Source: a virus
Virus record (IMG/VR): IMGVR_UViG_3300049893_001592
Span: 1-45,322 of that record
Length of the DNA: 45,322 nt
Direction: 5' to 3' (one strand)
The translations under genes and the position numbers were made by a program. Under the pieces are notes generated by a model. That model was not told where the DNA came from, made no database searches, and saw only the letters and a program-made list of their open reading frames with translations. Below, in pieces: positions 39,483-45,317 of the stretch. The stretch's first letter is position 1; the number at the start of each line of letters is the position of its first letter.

Positions 39483-40124
39483 CTAGCTACCAGACTCCAT
39501 TATTCGAACGTCGATGGTTCCGGCGCTTGACGCGCCCCATATAGCTTGACCGGCTCCCAGATCAATGGCGATCGACGCGCCCATTGGGAGGGGCCAGCCG
39601 CTAGCCACTGCGGCTTCGCTTGCGGTAAACCCGACGTATAATATCGGACCTGCACCATAATTCATTAATATTAAACCTTGACGATCCTGTGTACTGGCGG
39701 GAATAATGACGGAAGGTGTTGTGGTAATTGGCACAGAGTAGGCGGTGGCCTGCGTTGGACTCAGCAGCACTGTGCTGGATGTGCCGCTCGACGACCCTTT
39801 GAGCGACACGATAATGTCGCAGTCGTCGCTATGCTGGATAACGACGCGCACGTTGGAGAGCGTGCCGGCCGCCTGCTTCATTACCAGATTAGCAGTAGGC
39901 GAAGTGATTAGAGGAAAGTCAATGATTTTAACATCCCCCTCCTGTGCAAAGGTGTACAGGTCTACCTTGACCGTACCGGTCAGCGCGCGCACGAAGATGG
40001 AGGCCAACACAGTGTCAGACTGCGCGACCGCCGTGTGCTCAACAGTTCCTGAACCGGTCAGCGGCCCATCGTGGACGCTGATGGTCTGGCCTTCCTGCAC
40101 TATGCTCGTGCGTATGCCGGCCAT
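39483..40124 (-). CDS. Probable virion structural protein
   Basis: 213 residues, almost entirely beta-strand composition (TVEHTAVAQSDTVLASIFVR; NVRVVIQHSDDCDIIVSLKG), ending in a compact Gly-rich segment with WPLPMGASIAIDLG, common in small head or tail proteins. No ribosome binding site better than a GGTTG is seen, but the frame lies two bases after the previous gene, so coupling is likely. Confidence 0.58.
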   Translation of the reverse strand: MAGIRTSIVQEGQTISVHDGPLTGSGTVEHTAVAQSDTVLASIFVRALTGTVKVDLYTFAQEGDVKIIDFPLITSPTANLVMKQAAGTLSNVRVVIQHSDDCDIIVSLKGSSSGTSSTVLLSPTQATAYSVPITTTPSVIIPASTQDRQGLILMNYGAGPILYVGFTASEAAVASGWPLPMGASIAIDLGAGQAIWGASSAGTIDVRIMESGS

Positions 40125-40126
40125 GG

Positions 40127-40426
40127 TTATTCAACCACGTAGACGCGGCAGTCGGTTGCTGTACCGGCGGTAGCCACCACTCGTGCGTATGGCATAGTGA
40201 AGTACGCGCCGGACCAGCTGAAGAAGCCGGAAGCGGTCGTAGTCAGCGCAGCAGCCGGGCCGATCCAAGTAGCCCCGCCGTCGATAGAAAACTCTAACTT
40301 AGCTGCCGTAGCGCCGGGCATATAAACAGACCCACCAAACGCTTTGGAGTCACCAGGCAGCGTGAATGCGGCGCTTGTGTTGGGCGTAGCGGCCTGGAAA
40401 ACTTTCTTTTGTACGTGACCTAACAT
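40127..40426 (-). CDS. Probable virion structural protein
   Basis: 99 residues with AAGGGAAAATG before the ATG. Beta-rich (SAAFTLPGDSKAFGGSVYMPG, FSIDGGATWIGPAA) with a C-terminal strand pair. Small size and neighbours suggest a decoration or stopper protein. No family recognised. Confidence 0.57.
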   Translation of the reverse strand: MLGHVQKKVFQAATPNTSAAFTLPGDSKAFGGSVYMPGATAAKLEFSIDGGATWIGPAAALTTTASGFFSWSGAYFTMPYARVVATAGTATDCRVYVVE

Positions 40427-40427
40427 G

Positions 40428-40790
40428 TCATTTTCCCTTCACTTTGAAAAAGAAATCATACGTGGCATCAGGATCTTGCTTGTCAATGTCGTCCATCTTG
40501 AGTCTATCCAGCAGTGACTTGGCTTCCTTGCTGCCTTTTTTCGCCAGCTCAAGCGTCTGCTTGAACTTCTCGCGCGTCATGGCTGGGCGGTCCTCAAGCT
40601 CTTTATAAGCAGCCACGCCAGTGTCGATCTCGGCCTTGGCCTTTTCCTGCATGGTGCGGAACGGCGGTACTGGCCCTTTGCCAACCAGCTCGGAGCCGCG
40701 CGGCTTTTCTTTCTCCGCACGAACCACGCGCTCTTTTAGCGGCTCATCATCACCCATTAGCTTTTTCTTGATTTCGTCCAGCAATGGCAT
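40428..40790 (-). CDS. Hypothetical charged protein
   Basis: 120 residues from the ATG preceded by GAGGACTATAC; the longer upstream extension lies inside the neighbouring gene. Highly charged and helical (LKERVVRAEKEKPRGSE; REKFKQTLELAKKGSKEAK). Possibly a scaffold-like, regulatory or assembly factor. It overlaps the next frame by 41 bases. Confidence 0.55.
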   Translation of the reverse strand: MPLLDEIKKKLMGDDEPLKERVVRAEKEKPRGSELVGKGPVPPFRTMQEKAKAEIDTGVAAYKELEDRPAMTREKFKQTLELAKKGSKEAKSLLDRLKMDDIDKQDPDATYDFFFKVKGK

Positions 40791-41004
40791 GTATAGTCCT
40801 CTTTTTAGGTACTTGCGTCGTAAGTAATTGCATTGAATGAAGGCGGCTCTTGTCGCACACGTACACCGGCGCAGACTTGGCGCCAATGACGACGAACAGC
40901 GGCCCGGTTGACGTATCGACTACCGAGAAGCTGGTACCCTCTACCACAAGCTTTTCGGTTTTCTGCGACATTTCATTTACATACAGAGTTAATTCGAACT
41001 TCAT
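40750..41004 (-). CDS. Hypothetical protein
   Basis: 84 residues; start at the ATG that overlaps the upstream stop as TGATG. N-terminal beta strand pattern (MKFELTLYVNEMSQ, then VVEGTSFSVVD) and a basic C-terminus (PKKRTIHAIAGRNQEKANG) that overlaps the following gene by 41 bases. No family recognised. Confidence 0.52.
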   Translation of the reverse strand: MKFELTLYVNEMSQKTEKLVVEGTSFSVVDTSTGPLFVVIGAKSAPVYVCDKSRLHSMQLLTTQVPKKRTIHAIAGRNQEKANG

Positions 41005-41678
41005 CAATACTTCCCAGCGGCTAGATTATCCATGTCGATGCCATGCTTTTCAAAGGCGCGCTGCTTTAACCGCACAAAATGGTTGACTGTGGCCGCCGGG
41101 AACTTGACGCTGTCGCCAAAGAACTCGCGGTGACCAGTAGCCAGATAGGCATGCAGTTCGTCTAGAAGGACGTCCGCGTGGTACCCCTCAGCCAGGACGC
41201 GCAGTGCTGCTTTCTTGACTTTCGCTGGGACCTTCTCTTCGATCGCCTTGATGACGCTGGCTTTGTATCGCGTGTCGGTATAAAAGAGGCCATGGCAGAT
41301 CTCGTGCTCCAGTGTGTTGTCTATTTTGCCGTACGTGCCGATCACGTAGTACGGGCCCTTCTTGCCGCGTAAGCAGCCAATCAGCTCCTTTTCGCCATCG
41401 GTCAGCGGGTCGAAGTCGCCGTCAAAGAACGGGCGCAAGATGTGGCTTGGAAAGTTAACACCCAGCACGCAGTGATCGTAGTCGTACACGGCGCCTTGCG
41501 TAGTGGCGTACCAGCTGCGGTACTCGCCTACGGTAAAGGGCCGCGTGCGGAAGTCGGGGTTGGTGCATTCGGCGCGCTCTTGAGGTCTGAGGAACATGTC
41601 GATCATTGCCGCTTGCGTAGACATATTAAAATGTACAATTTTATCAGTGATTTCGCCGTAACTCGCAATACTTTTCAT
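41004..41678 (-). CDS. Zinc-metallopeptidase-like protein (HEICH motif)
   Basis: 224 residues. HEICH at residues 125-129 fits the zinc-binding HExxH motif, and DELHAYLATG at 173-182 could give the third ligand (Glu174). The rest is mixed alpha/beta (REFFGDSVKFPAATVNHFVR) with several aromatic patches. No signal peptide. It could be a phage peptidase acting on virion or host proteins; whether it is active, and on what, is not shown. AAGGAGCAAGC precedes the start. Confidence 0.6.
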   Translation of the reverse strand: MKSIASYGEITDKIVHFNMSTQAAMIDMFLRPQERAECTNPDFRTRPFTVGEYRSWYATTQGAVYDYDHCVLGVNFPSHILRPFFDGDFDPLTDGEKELIGCLRGKKGPYYVIGTYGKIDNTLEHEICHGLFYTDTRYKASVIKAIEEKVPAKVKKAALRVLAEGYHADVLLDELHAYLATGHREFFGDSVKFPAATVNHFVRLKQRAFEKHGIDMDNLAAGKY

Positions 41679-41687
41679 GCTTGCTCC

Positions 41688-41825
41688 TTATGCCCAAAAC
41701 GGTGCCGTTAAACCGGCTACAACTACTGATATAAATATAGCAACACCAAACCACGTCAAAAAAGTTTCAATTATAACGTCGGCTTGTGATTTAGGACCGC
41801 GATGCAGCGTGCGTGGTGCGGGCAT
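41688..41825 (-). CDS. Small single-pass membrane protein
   Basis: 45 residues with CAGGAGTAAGT before the ATG. Charged N-terminus (APRTLHRGPKSQAD), then one long hydrophobic segment (VIIETFLTWFGVAIFISVVV). It lies between two HExxH-type genes. Function unknown; an inner-membrane lysis partner is conceivable. Confidence 0.58.
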   Translation of the reverse strand: MPAPRTLHRGPKSQADVIIETFLTWFGVAIFISVVVAGLTAPFWA

Positions 41826-41827
41826 AC

Positions 41828-42118
41828 TTACTCCTGTATAATTAACGCTTTATACCCGGTCTCCATGAGAACGCACAGCGCCTCTTCTTGTTCTGGCTGC
41901 AGACCTTCGCTGATGCCGGACAGCATGAGCAACGCGTGCATTACTTCGTGGCGTATGATTTCGTACGTGGCGTCTTTGCCGTGGCCGTTGTGGACGTAGA
42001 TCGTGCGCTCCTCCGGCACGATGTGTCCCTCGTAGTCTTCTTTACTGAAGTTGCGGTAGCGGATCTTATATTTGGTACCCAGCACGTCAATGCTGCGCGG
42101 GCGTTTCCAGTCTCTCAT
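41828..42118 (-). CDS. Zinc-metallopeptidase-like protein (HEVMH motif)
   Basis: 96 residues with GGAGGCACCG before the ATG, a strong site. HEVMH at 57-61 is preceded by ATYEIIR and followed by ALLMLSGISEGL and an acidic helix (EQEEALC, 76-82), as in compact ImmA/IrrE- or SprT-like zinc proteases with one metal site. Such proteins cleave regulators or repair-linked proteins, but the phage target is unknown. It is the first gene of the long leftward arm, right after the non-coding control region. Confidence 0.68.
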   Translation of the reverse strand: MRDWKRPRSIDVLGTKYKIRYRNFSKEDYEGHIVPEERTIYVHNGHGKDATYEIIRHEVMHALLMLSGISEGLQPEQEEALCVLMETGYKALIIQE

Positions 42119-42184
42119 CGGTGCCTCCGAACTGTCTAGAGCTTATCGGCTGGCTGGCTAATGTCGTGACCATCGCGATTTTGC

Positions 42185-42213
42185 TTGACTTTTCTTTGCG
42201 TATATGATAGGGT
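42185..42213 (+). promoter_or_regulatory. Weak sigma-70-type promoter candidate
   Basis: TTGACT, 17-base spacer, TAGGGT. Its -35 region and first spacer bases (TTGACTTTT.TTT) closely resemble the promoter at 42641-42669, which supports it, but the -10 is poor. It would read rightward into the antisense of the tRNA-like element. Confidence 0.35.
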
Positions 42214-42263
42214 ATATAGGGTTGTGGCGGGTGGGCATATATAACTATAATCATTATATTAGT

Positions 42264-42367
42264 TACGTGCTGAGGGATTCGAACCCTCGTGCGCCCAGCA
42301 TACTGTCTAGTCAGGCCCGCTGTACACTATCCACTAGATAAGGCTTAAGCCGCTCGCCCAAGCACGC
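42264..42367 (-). tRNA. tRNA-like gene with non-standard central region, anticodon not assigned
   Basis: Reading leftward, a 7-bp acceptor (GCGTGCT with AGCACGT, one G-T pair) encloses a perfect T arm (GAGGG, loop TTCGAAT, CCCTC). Behind the acceptor lies a class-II-like D arm (GGC, loop, GCC). The remaining 50 or so bases are too long for a normal tRNA: they contain a second D-arm-like stretch (TATCTAGTGGATAG), a UUAUC/GAUAG hairpin and a CAGC/GCTG hairpin, and no standard 7-base anticodon loop. No 3' CCA is encoded. It may be a tRNA with a large variable arm, an intron, a pseudogene, or a tRNA mimic. Confidence 0.5.
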
Positions 42368-42397
42368 AATTAAAGTGGTCGAGGGGGACGCTACGCC

Positions 42398-42546
42398 CCT
42401 GAGCCGTTACTGTGGGTTTGGGCGGAAGGGCTTTTCATCCTTCCTTTAACCCGCTCAGGTTGTTAGCCTGTACACCCGCTTCCCACGTGTTCACGGCGCT
42501 CTATTGTCTTTCGTGTTGGCCTCCAGGGCATCCCTCTCCACGAAGG
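42398..42546 (-). ncRNA. Structured RNA region: two nested stem-loops between a promoter and the tRNA-like gene
   Basis: Stem-loop 1 (42398-42459): CCTGAGC pairs with GCTCAGG and, on the same strand, GGGTT with AACCC, then GGAAGG with CCTTCC across a nine-base loop; about 18 pairs. Stem-loop 2 (42508-42546): CTTTCGTG with CACGAAGG (one T-G), and AGGG with CCCT inside it. Only frames without gene-like features run through it. A consensus promoter (42596-42624) reads into it leftward. It may be an untranslated leader, an RNA-protein site, or a free RNA. No known RNA family was recognised. Confidence 0.5.
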
Positions 42547-42595
42547 GTTTGGGTCTATCTTTTCTGCCCAGCTACCGACTTCTCGACCTACGCTT

Positions 42596-42624
42596 ACTAT
42601 ATCAACAACCAGCGCCGCTGTCAA
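42596..42624 (-). promoter_or_regulatory. Strong sigma-70-type promoter, leftward
   Basis: TTGACA, 17-base spacer, TATAGT on the leftward strand: a perfect -35 and a -10 with four of six consensus bases plus the key T and A positions. Its start would be near 42589, leading into the structured RNA, the tRNA-like element and then the virion genes. Confidence 0.68.
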
Positions 42625-42640
42625 CCCTAAAAATACACGC

Positions 42641-42669
42641 TTGACTTTTGTTTCGAAATATGGTATTGT
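42641..42669 (+). promoter_or_regulatory. Sigma-70-type promoter, rightward
   Basis: TTGACT, 17-base spacer, TATTGT. An inverted repeat (GTGAG, six bases, CTCAC, 42668-42683) overlaps the -10 and the start site and may be an operator or 5' hairpin. Faces the promoter at 42764-42792, about 95 bases away. Confidence 0.6.
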
Positions 42670-42683
42670 GAGTTTGTACTCAC

Positions 42684-42730
42684 GGCTACACGTTAACATA
42701 TGCGAGGTGTGTGTAGCCTGGGCCGCATAT
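42684..42730. repeat. Interlocked inverted repeats able to form an H-type pseudoknot
   Basis: Stem 1: GGCTACAC at 42684-42691 with GTGTAGCC at 42711-42718 (8 bp). Stem 2: ATATGCG at 42698-42704 with CGCATAT at 42724-42730 (7 bp). Stem 2 begins inside the loop of stem 1 and closes beyond it, the topology of an H-type pseudoknot with loops of 6, 6 and 5 bases. Both RNA strands could form it. It lies between two face-to-face promoters. Confidence 0.6.
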
Positions 42731-42763
42731 TAGTGGAAGGGCAGCATTTTCGCCCAACCTGTC

Positions 42764-42792
42764 ATTGTACCGAATCCATGGCTATATGTCAA
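42764..42792 (-). promoter_or_regulatory. Strong sigma-70-type promoter, leftward
   Basis: TTGACA, 17-base spacer, TACAAT on the leftward strand, the same -35/-10 pair as the promoter at 44279-44307. It reads through the pseudoknot element towards the promoter at 42596-42624 in tandem. Confidence 0.68.
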
Positions 42793-42841
42793 CAATAAAA
42801 TTGGCAGGCATTCGCGTTTTATGAATACAGAGAAAATCGTG

Positions 42842-42868
42842 AATAGCCAGTGGCTGCCCCTGGTTATT
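42842..42868. other. Hairpin across the stop codon of the 42864-43319 gene
   Basis: AATAGCCAG, nine-base loop, CTGGTTATT: nine pairs with one G-T. No U run follows on the leftward strand, so at best a weak terminator or a stability element. Confidence 0.4.
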
Positions 42869-43319
42869 GACCGGCTGATTTAAGCTTCTTACTCTTAGAC
42901 GCAATGTAAGAATCCAGCTCGGCGGCCGACATCTTGTCGAGGTCCTTGCCGATGACCCCTGGCTGCTCTTTAGCTGGGCCGTAACCAGCGTATCTCAATA
43001 GCATTTCGGCCGCGCGCACTTGGTCGGACGTCTTGGCTTCCGCGTCTTTGCCGATCAGGTCACTACCGCTCATCTCCACAATGTCGATCAAACGGCGAAT
43101 GGCCGCTTCGACGCCCGCTTCGAGGAGCGCCTCATTGGCTGATTCATCTAGGAACCACTCGCGGAACTCATTGTTTTTAAGGGAGATTTGCACGTCGAGG
43201 CAGCCGGAAACGCGCGCAATGGCGGCGTCGTCCATGTCGTCGGGCACGAGCGCCTGGTTCTTAGCGATGCGTTGCCAGAACTTCGCCTTGGCTATCTTGT
43301 GCTTGCGGCTGATTTGCAT
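42864..43319 (-). CDS. Helical DNA-binding protein, terminase-small-subunit-like (tentative)
   Basis: 151 residues with AAAGGAAAC before the ATG. Central helices fit small terminase or related phage HTH proteins: DDAAIARVSGCLDVQISLKNN followed by FREWFLDESANEALLEAGVE and a C-terminal helix region DQVRAAEMLLRYAGYGP. Such proteins bind DNA and, with the terminase large subunit, start packaging. It is far from terL (about 7 kb away) and shares an operon with a sigma factor, so a regulatory role is equally open. The start overlaps the sigma gene by 59 bases. Confidence 0.55.
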   Translation of the reverse strand: MQISRKHKIAKAKFWQRIAKNQALVPDDMDDAAIARVSGCLDVQISLKNNEFREWFLDESANEALLEAGVEAAIRRLIDIVEMSGSDLIGKDAEAKTSDQVRAAEMLLRYAGYGPAKEQPGVIGKDLDKMSAAELDSYIASKSKKLKSAGQ

Positions 43320-43821
43320 AAGTTTCCTTTAATTTTGCGATGATGGCGCTGAACAGCTGCGACACGCGCGACTCGCTGACGCCAAAGACGCGGCCGATCT
43401 CTTTGAGGGTCATGCCGCTCAGGTAGTAGCCAGCCATGTCGTAGTCGCGGCCGTCGAGCGTTTCGAGTGCGGCGTAAAGATCCAGCCGCTCCTCGGCGCC
43501 TATCTTGTCGGAATTCTTGTGGAGAACATCAGCCAGCGCCGTAATGTGGCTGTTGAAGGCAGCGACGGCCTCCGCTTTATCGTGGTTGCGCGGCTTGTGG
43601 TATTTGCGGTACCAGTCCATGAAGGCGCTCTTGACGGCGTGATCGGCGAAGGTGCGGAGGGAGGCGCGCTCTGGCTGCCAACGGGGAAGGCGCTCGAGGA
43701 CGGTCACCCACGCCATGGATGCCATGTCTTCACACTCCTGCGGCCCCAGACTCTTCCAACGGCGTAGGTTGGCGCTGATGACTCCTTGCACGACGGTCGT
43801 CTGCTCTTTTGACAGTTTCAT
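43261..43821 (-). CDS. Phage RNA polymerase sigma factor (sigma-70 family, ECF/FliA-like)
   Basis: 186 residues. Region 2-like segment: QECEDMASMAWVTVLERLP, then FADHAVKSAFMDWYRKYHK, with the aromatic and basic residues that bind and melt the -10 element. Region 4: AALETLDGRDYDMAGYYLSG, then MTLKEIGRVFGVSESRVSQLFSAI, a clear helix-turn-helix of the kind that reads -35. No region 1. A phage-encoded sigma would redirect host polymerase to phage promoters. The gene follows a strong host-type promoter at 44279-44307 through two small genes. GGGAG is about ten bases before the ATG, a rather long spacing. Confidence 0.8.
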   Translation of the reverse strand: MKLSKEQTTVVQGVISANLRRWKSLGPQECEDMASMAWVTVLERLPRWQPERASLRTFADHAVKSAFMDWYRKYHKPRNHDKAEAVAAFNSHITALADVLHKNSDKIGAEERLDLYAALETLDGRDYDMAGYYLSGMTLKEIGRVFGVSESRVSQLFSAIIAKLKETYANQPQAQDSQGEVLATHR

Positions 43822-43882
43822 GGCGTTGCTGCTCCCTTAGAGTAAGGCCGCGTTACCTTGCGGCAAATGGTTTAAATATCCG

Positions 43883-44143
43883 CTAGTTATCCTGCTCGTG
43901 ACTCGCGTCAGGCAGGGCAATGCTAAATGACCAGATTTTATGGCGTTTTTTGACGTCGTAAAAGAGCGCGCAGTCCACGCCCTCAGCGATGTAGTCTTTT
44001 AGGCGCGCGGTCGTCGTCGATAAGTAGGCGGCAGCAGTAGGCAAATGCATGAAGACGCGATGCCCTCTCCTCTCGGATCCGGGTATGCGGCCGAGGGCTA
44101 GTAGCGCGTAGAGCCTGTAGTGCCACAGTGAGGTTTTGTGCAT
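43883..44143 (-). CDS. Possible winged-helix DNA-binding protein
   Basis: 86 residues from the ATG at 44143. YALLALGRIPG and LPTAAAYLSTTTARLKDYIAEG resemble a helix-turn-helix with a following wing (CALFYDVKKRHKIWSFSI). No clear ribosome binding site; a TTG at 44245 would give a 120-residue protein overlapping the membrane protein gene. A role in control of phage transcription is likely from neighbours (sigma factor directly downstream). Confidence 0.5.
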   Translation of the reverse strand: MHKTSLWHYRLYALLALGRIPGSERRGHRVFMHLPTAAAYLSTTTARLKDYIAEGVDCALFYDVKKRHKIWSFSIALPDASHEQDN

Positions 44144-44262
44144 ACGGTAAAAGTACCCCATATGAGCCAGAAGAGAAACCAGGGCCAACTCATGCAGCCG
44201 ATGAGGGCGGCAAAACCGTTTGTACCTGCTTGGAATAACAGCCAATTCTTAAAGCGTACCAT
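44098..44262 (-). CDS. Small membrane protein, first gene of the control operon
   Basis: 54 residues with AAGGAG six bases before the ATG and a perfect-type promoter 15 or so bases upstream. N-terminal helix (MVRFKNWLLFQAGTNGF) and a Trp/Phe-rich transmembrane segment (CMSWPWFLFWLIWGTFTVC). The C-terminus contains Cys and a charged end. Overlaps the next gene by 46 bases. Unknown function; an early host-membrane protein is plausible. Confidence 0.58.
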   Translation of the reverse strand: MVRFKNWLLFQAGTNGFAALIGCMSWPWFLFWLIWGTFTVCTKPHCGTTGSTRY

Positions 44263-44278
44263 TTTCGTCTCCTTACAA

Positions 44279-44307
44279 ATTGTAAGATAAATGTGACAGA
44301 TTGTCAA
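44279..44307 (-). promoter_or_regulatory. Strong sigma-70-type promoter with two overlapping palindromes
   Basis: TTGACA, 17 bases, TACAAT on the leftward strand. TTACAA-A-TTGTAA covers the -10 and TGACA-ATC-TGTCA covers the -35, both perfect inverted repeats, so a dimeric repressor may act here. It drives the membrane protein, winged-helix and sigma factor genes. Confidence 0.7.
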
Positions 44308-44313
44308 CACCTT

Positions 44314-44322
44314 ATTATAGCA
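44314..44322 (-). promoter_or_regulatory. Possible extended -10 promoter, tandem to the one above
   Basis: TGCTATAAT on the leftward strand matches an extended -10 (TGnTATAAT) without a good -35. It would add a second, weaker start just upstream of the 44279-44307 promoter. Confidence 0.35.
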
Positions 44323-44631
44323 AGGATTGTGCCAGGTTATAGGGCACTTTCCGTGCCAAACTCGCCGGATTGTGGGAGGGGAAATTCACTTTCGACACGG
44401 GTACCGAGCCCCACTTCCCCTTTCTTACTGCTGGCCTCAGACGCGTAATATTTGGTGGGCGCGCAAGTGTCCGAATATGGGACGGCGGGGATGGTGTGGG
44501 TGGTCGGCGAGCGTAGCGAGGTAGGGGACAGGGGTAAGTTACCAGCCTGCTTACCGGCCTGCCTCGTAGTACTTAGGCACGCGCCTTGCATACTCTCCGC
44601 CAGCGCAATGCCGCGCTAGGGAGATACGTCC
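44323..44631. other. Intergenic region without a supported gene, with hairpins
   Basis: About 300 bases between the divergent leftward control operon and the rightward small genes. GGTAAG with CTTACC (44533-44538 and 44550-44555) and TGCCT with AGGCA (44560-44564 and 44575-44579) are the clearest hairpins. No convincing promoter for the rightward genes was seen. Two frames of 65 and 84 residues exist but have no gene-like content. Confidence 0.5.
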
Positions 44632-44706
44632 ATGTCTGACATACTGTCTGGTCTCTGGTGGTTCGCAGCCATTGTATTCATCGTCTACTGCGCAGCTAAT
44701 TATTAA
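44632..44706 (+). CDS. Tiny single-pass membrane peptide
   Basis: 24 residues: MSDILSGLWWFAAIVFIVYC, then AANY. AGGGAGA lies seven bases before the ATG. One transmembrane helix almost fills it. Followed after 33 bases by the next rightward gene. Function unknown. Confidence 0.55.
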   Translation: MSDILSGLWWFAAIVFIVYCAANY

Positions 44707-44739
44707 TAGTGCCGCAATTTCAATCAAAGGAGCAACGCT

Positions 44740-45045
44740 ATGAGCGCTGTTATCGACCGTAATCCGATCCTTGACCTCGTGCACGATATAGTAGAGAAGA
44801 GTAACCAGCCCATGAGCCCAGACGAAATCAAAGGCCGCTTCCAATTAAACTTTCCTTTCACCGTGCGCCGCGTCATTGAGGGTACAGCGGCATGCGCATG
44901 CGGCGAGCCTTACAACGCGGTCGGTGCCCTGCTGACTTTTGTTGAATTTTCAGACACGGGCTCATACGTCTACGCTGACTGCAACTGCGACACTTTTTCG
45001 CAATTATGTATATTGCCCGATGCTAAACGTTTCGTGCTCGTATAA
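44740..45045 (+). CDS. Hypothetical cysteine-containing protein
   Basis: 101 residues with AAAGGAG before the ATG. The N-terminal part (LVHDIVEKSNQPMSPDEIKGR, then FPFTVRRVIEG) looks like a winged-helix domain and the C-terminal part has two Cys pairs (CACGEP near 52-57, and CNCDTFSQLC near 80-90), possibly metal-binding. This would fit a rightward early regulatory gene, but no family is recognised. Confidence 0.6.
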   Translation: MSAVIDRNPILDLVHDIVEKSNQPMSPDEIKGRFQLNFPFTVRRVIEGTAACACGEPYNAVGALLTFVEFSDTGSYVYADCNCDTFSQLCILPDAKRFVLV

Positions 45046-45058
45046 CCGCGTGTGGCAG

Positions 45059-45105
45059 CCTATAGGACGCCATGGCGCACGCTAATGGCACCTTATAGAA
45101 CGCCA
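45059..45105. repeat. Imperfect direct repeat
   Basis: CCTATAGGACGCCA at 45059-45072 and CCTTATAGAACGCCA at 45091-45105, 32 bases apart (three helical turns), differing by one base and one insertion. Protein-binding site or iteron is possible. Confidence 0.45.
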
Positions 45106-45140
45106 AAAGACCAGTCAGCGGCGCATGACGTTTATTATAA

Positions 45141-45175
45141 TGTACTTTAGGCGCGCAAATCCGCGTTAAAGTACA
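45141..45175. repeat. Perfect inverted repeat in an AT-rich region
   Basis: TGTACTTTA at 45141-45149 and TAAAGTACA at 45167-45175 (9 bp), with inner CGCG pairs (45152-45155 and 45162-45165) and a six-base loop, flanked by AT-rich sequence on both sides. Operator, origin element or bidirectional terminator cannot be told apart. Confidence 0.55.
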
Positions 45176-45233
45176 CTTATTTATACGCTGCGTCCAAAGC
45201 TTCGACGGCGCCGCTTTCTTGACGCCTACCTAA

Positions 45234-45317
45234 CCAGCCGCCATGCCTGGATGCTTACGTTTCGACCTTGACAGCCGGCTCTCAGCTGCGCTACCAACCA
45301 TCCAGTGGCGGCGCTGG
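45234..45317. repeat. Long interrupted hairpin at the right edge
   Basis: CCAGC, CGCCA, CTGGATG on the left (45234-45253) pair with CATCCAG, TGGCG, GCTGG on the right (45299-45317), 17 pairs with bulges of three and two bases and a 45-base loop. A tRNA was considered and rejected. It runs almost to the window end. Confidence 0.6.

Noticed and set aside
42412-42630. 72-residue rightward frame in the control region
   Set aside because: Cys/Pro/Trp-rich with no domain and it runs through the nested RNA stems, which explain the bases better.
42463-42699. 78-residue leftward frame in the control region
   Set aside because: No ribosome binding site before its ATG, and it crosses a promoter and the inverted repeats.
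44337-44591. 84-residue leftward frame and a 65-residue rightward frame in 44323-44631
   Set aside because: Low-complexity, no ribosome binding site and no domain pattern.
45247-45305. Possible tRNA: 7-bp acceptor-like arms CTGGATG/CATCCAG
   Set aside because: Only 45 bases between the arms and no TTCGA-type T loop, so no tRNA fits; kept as a hairpin.
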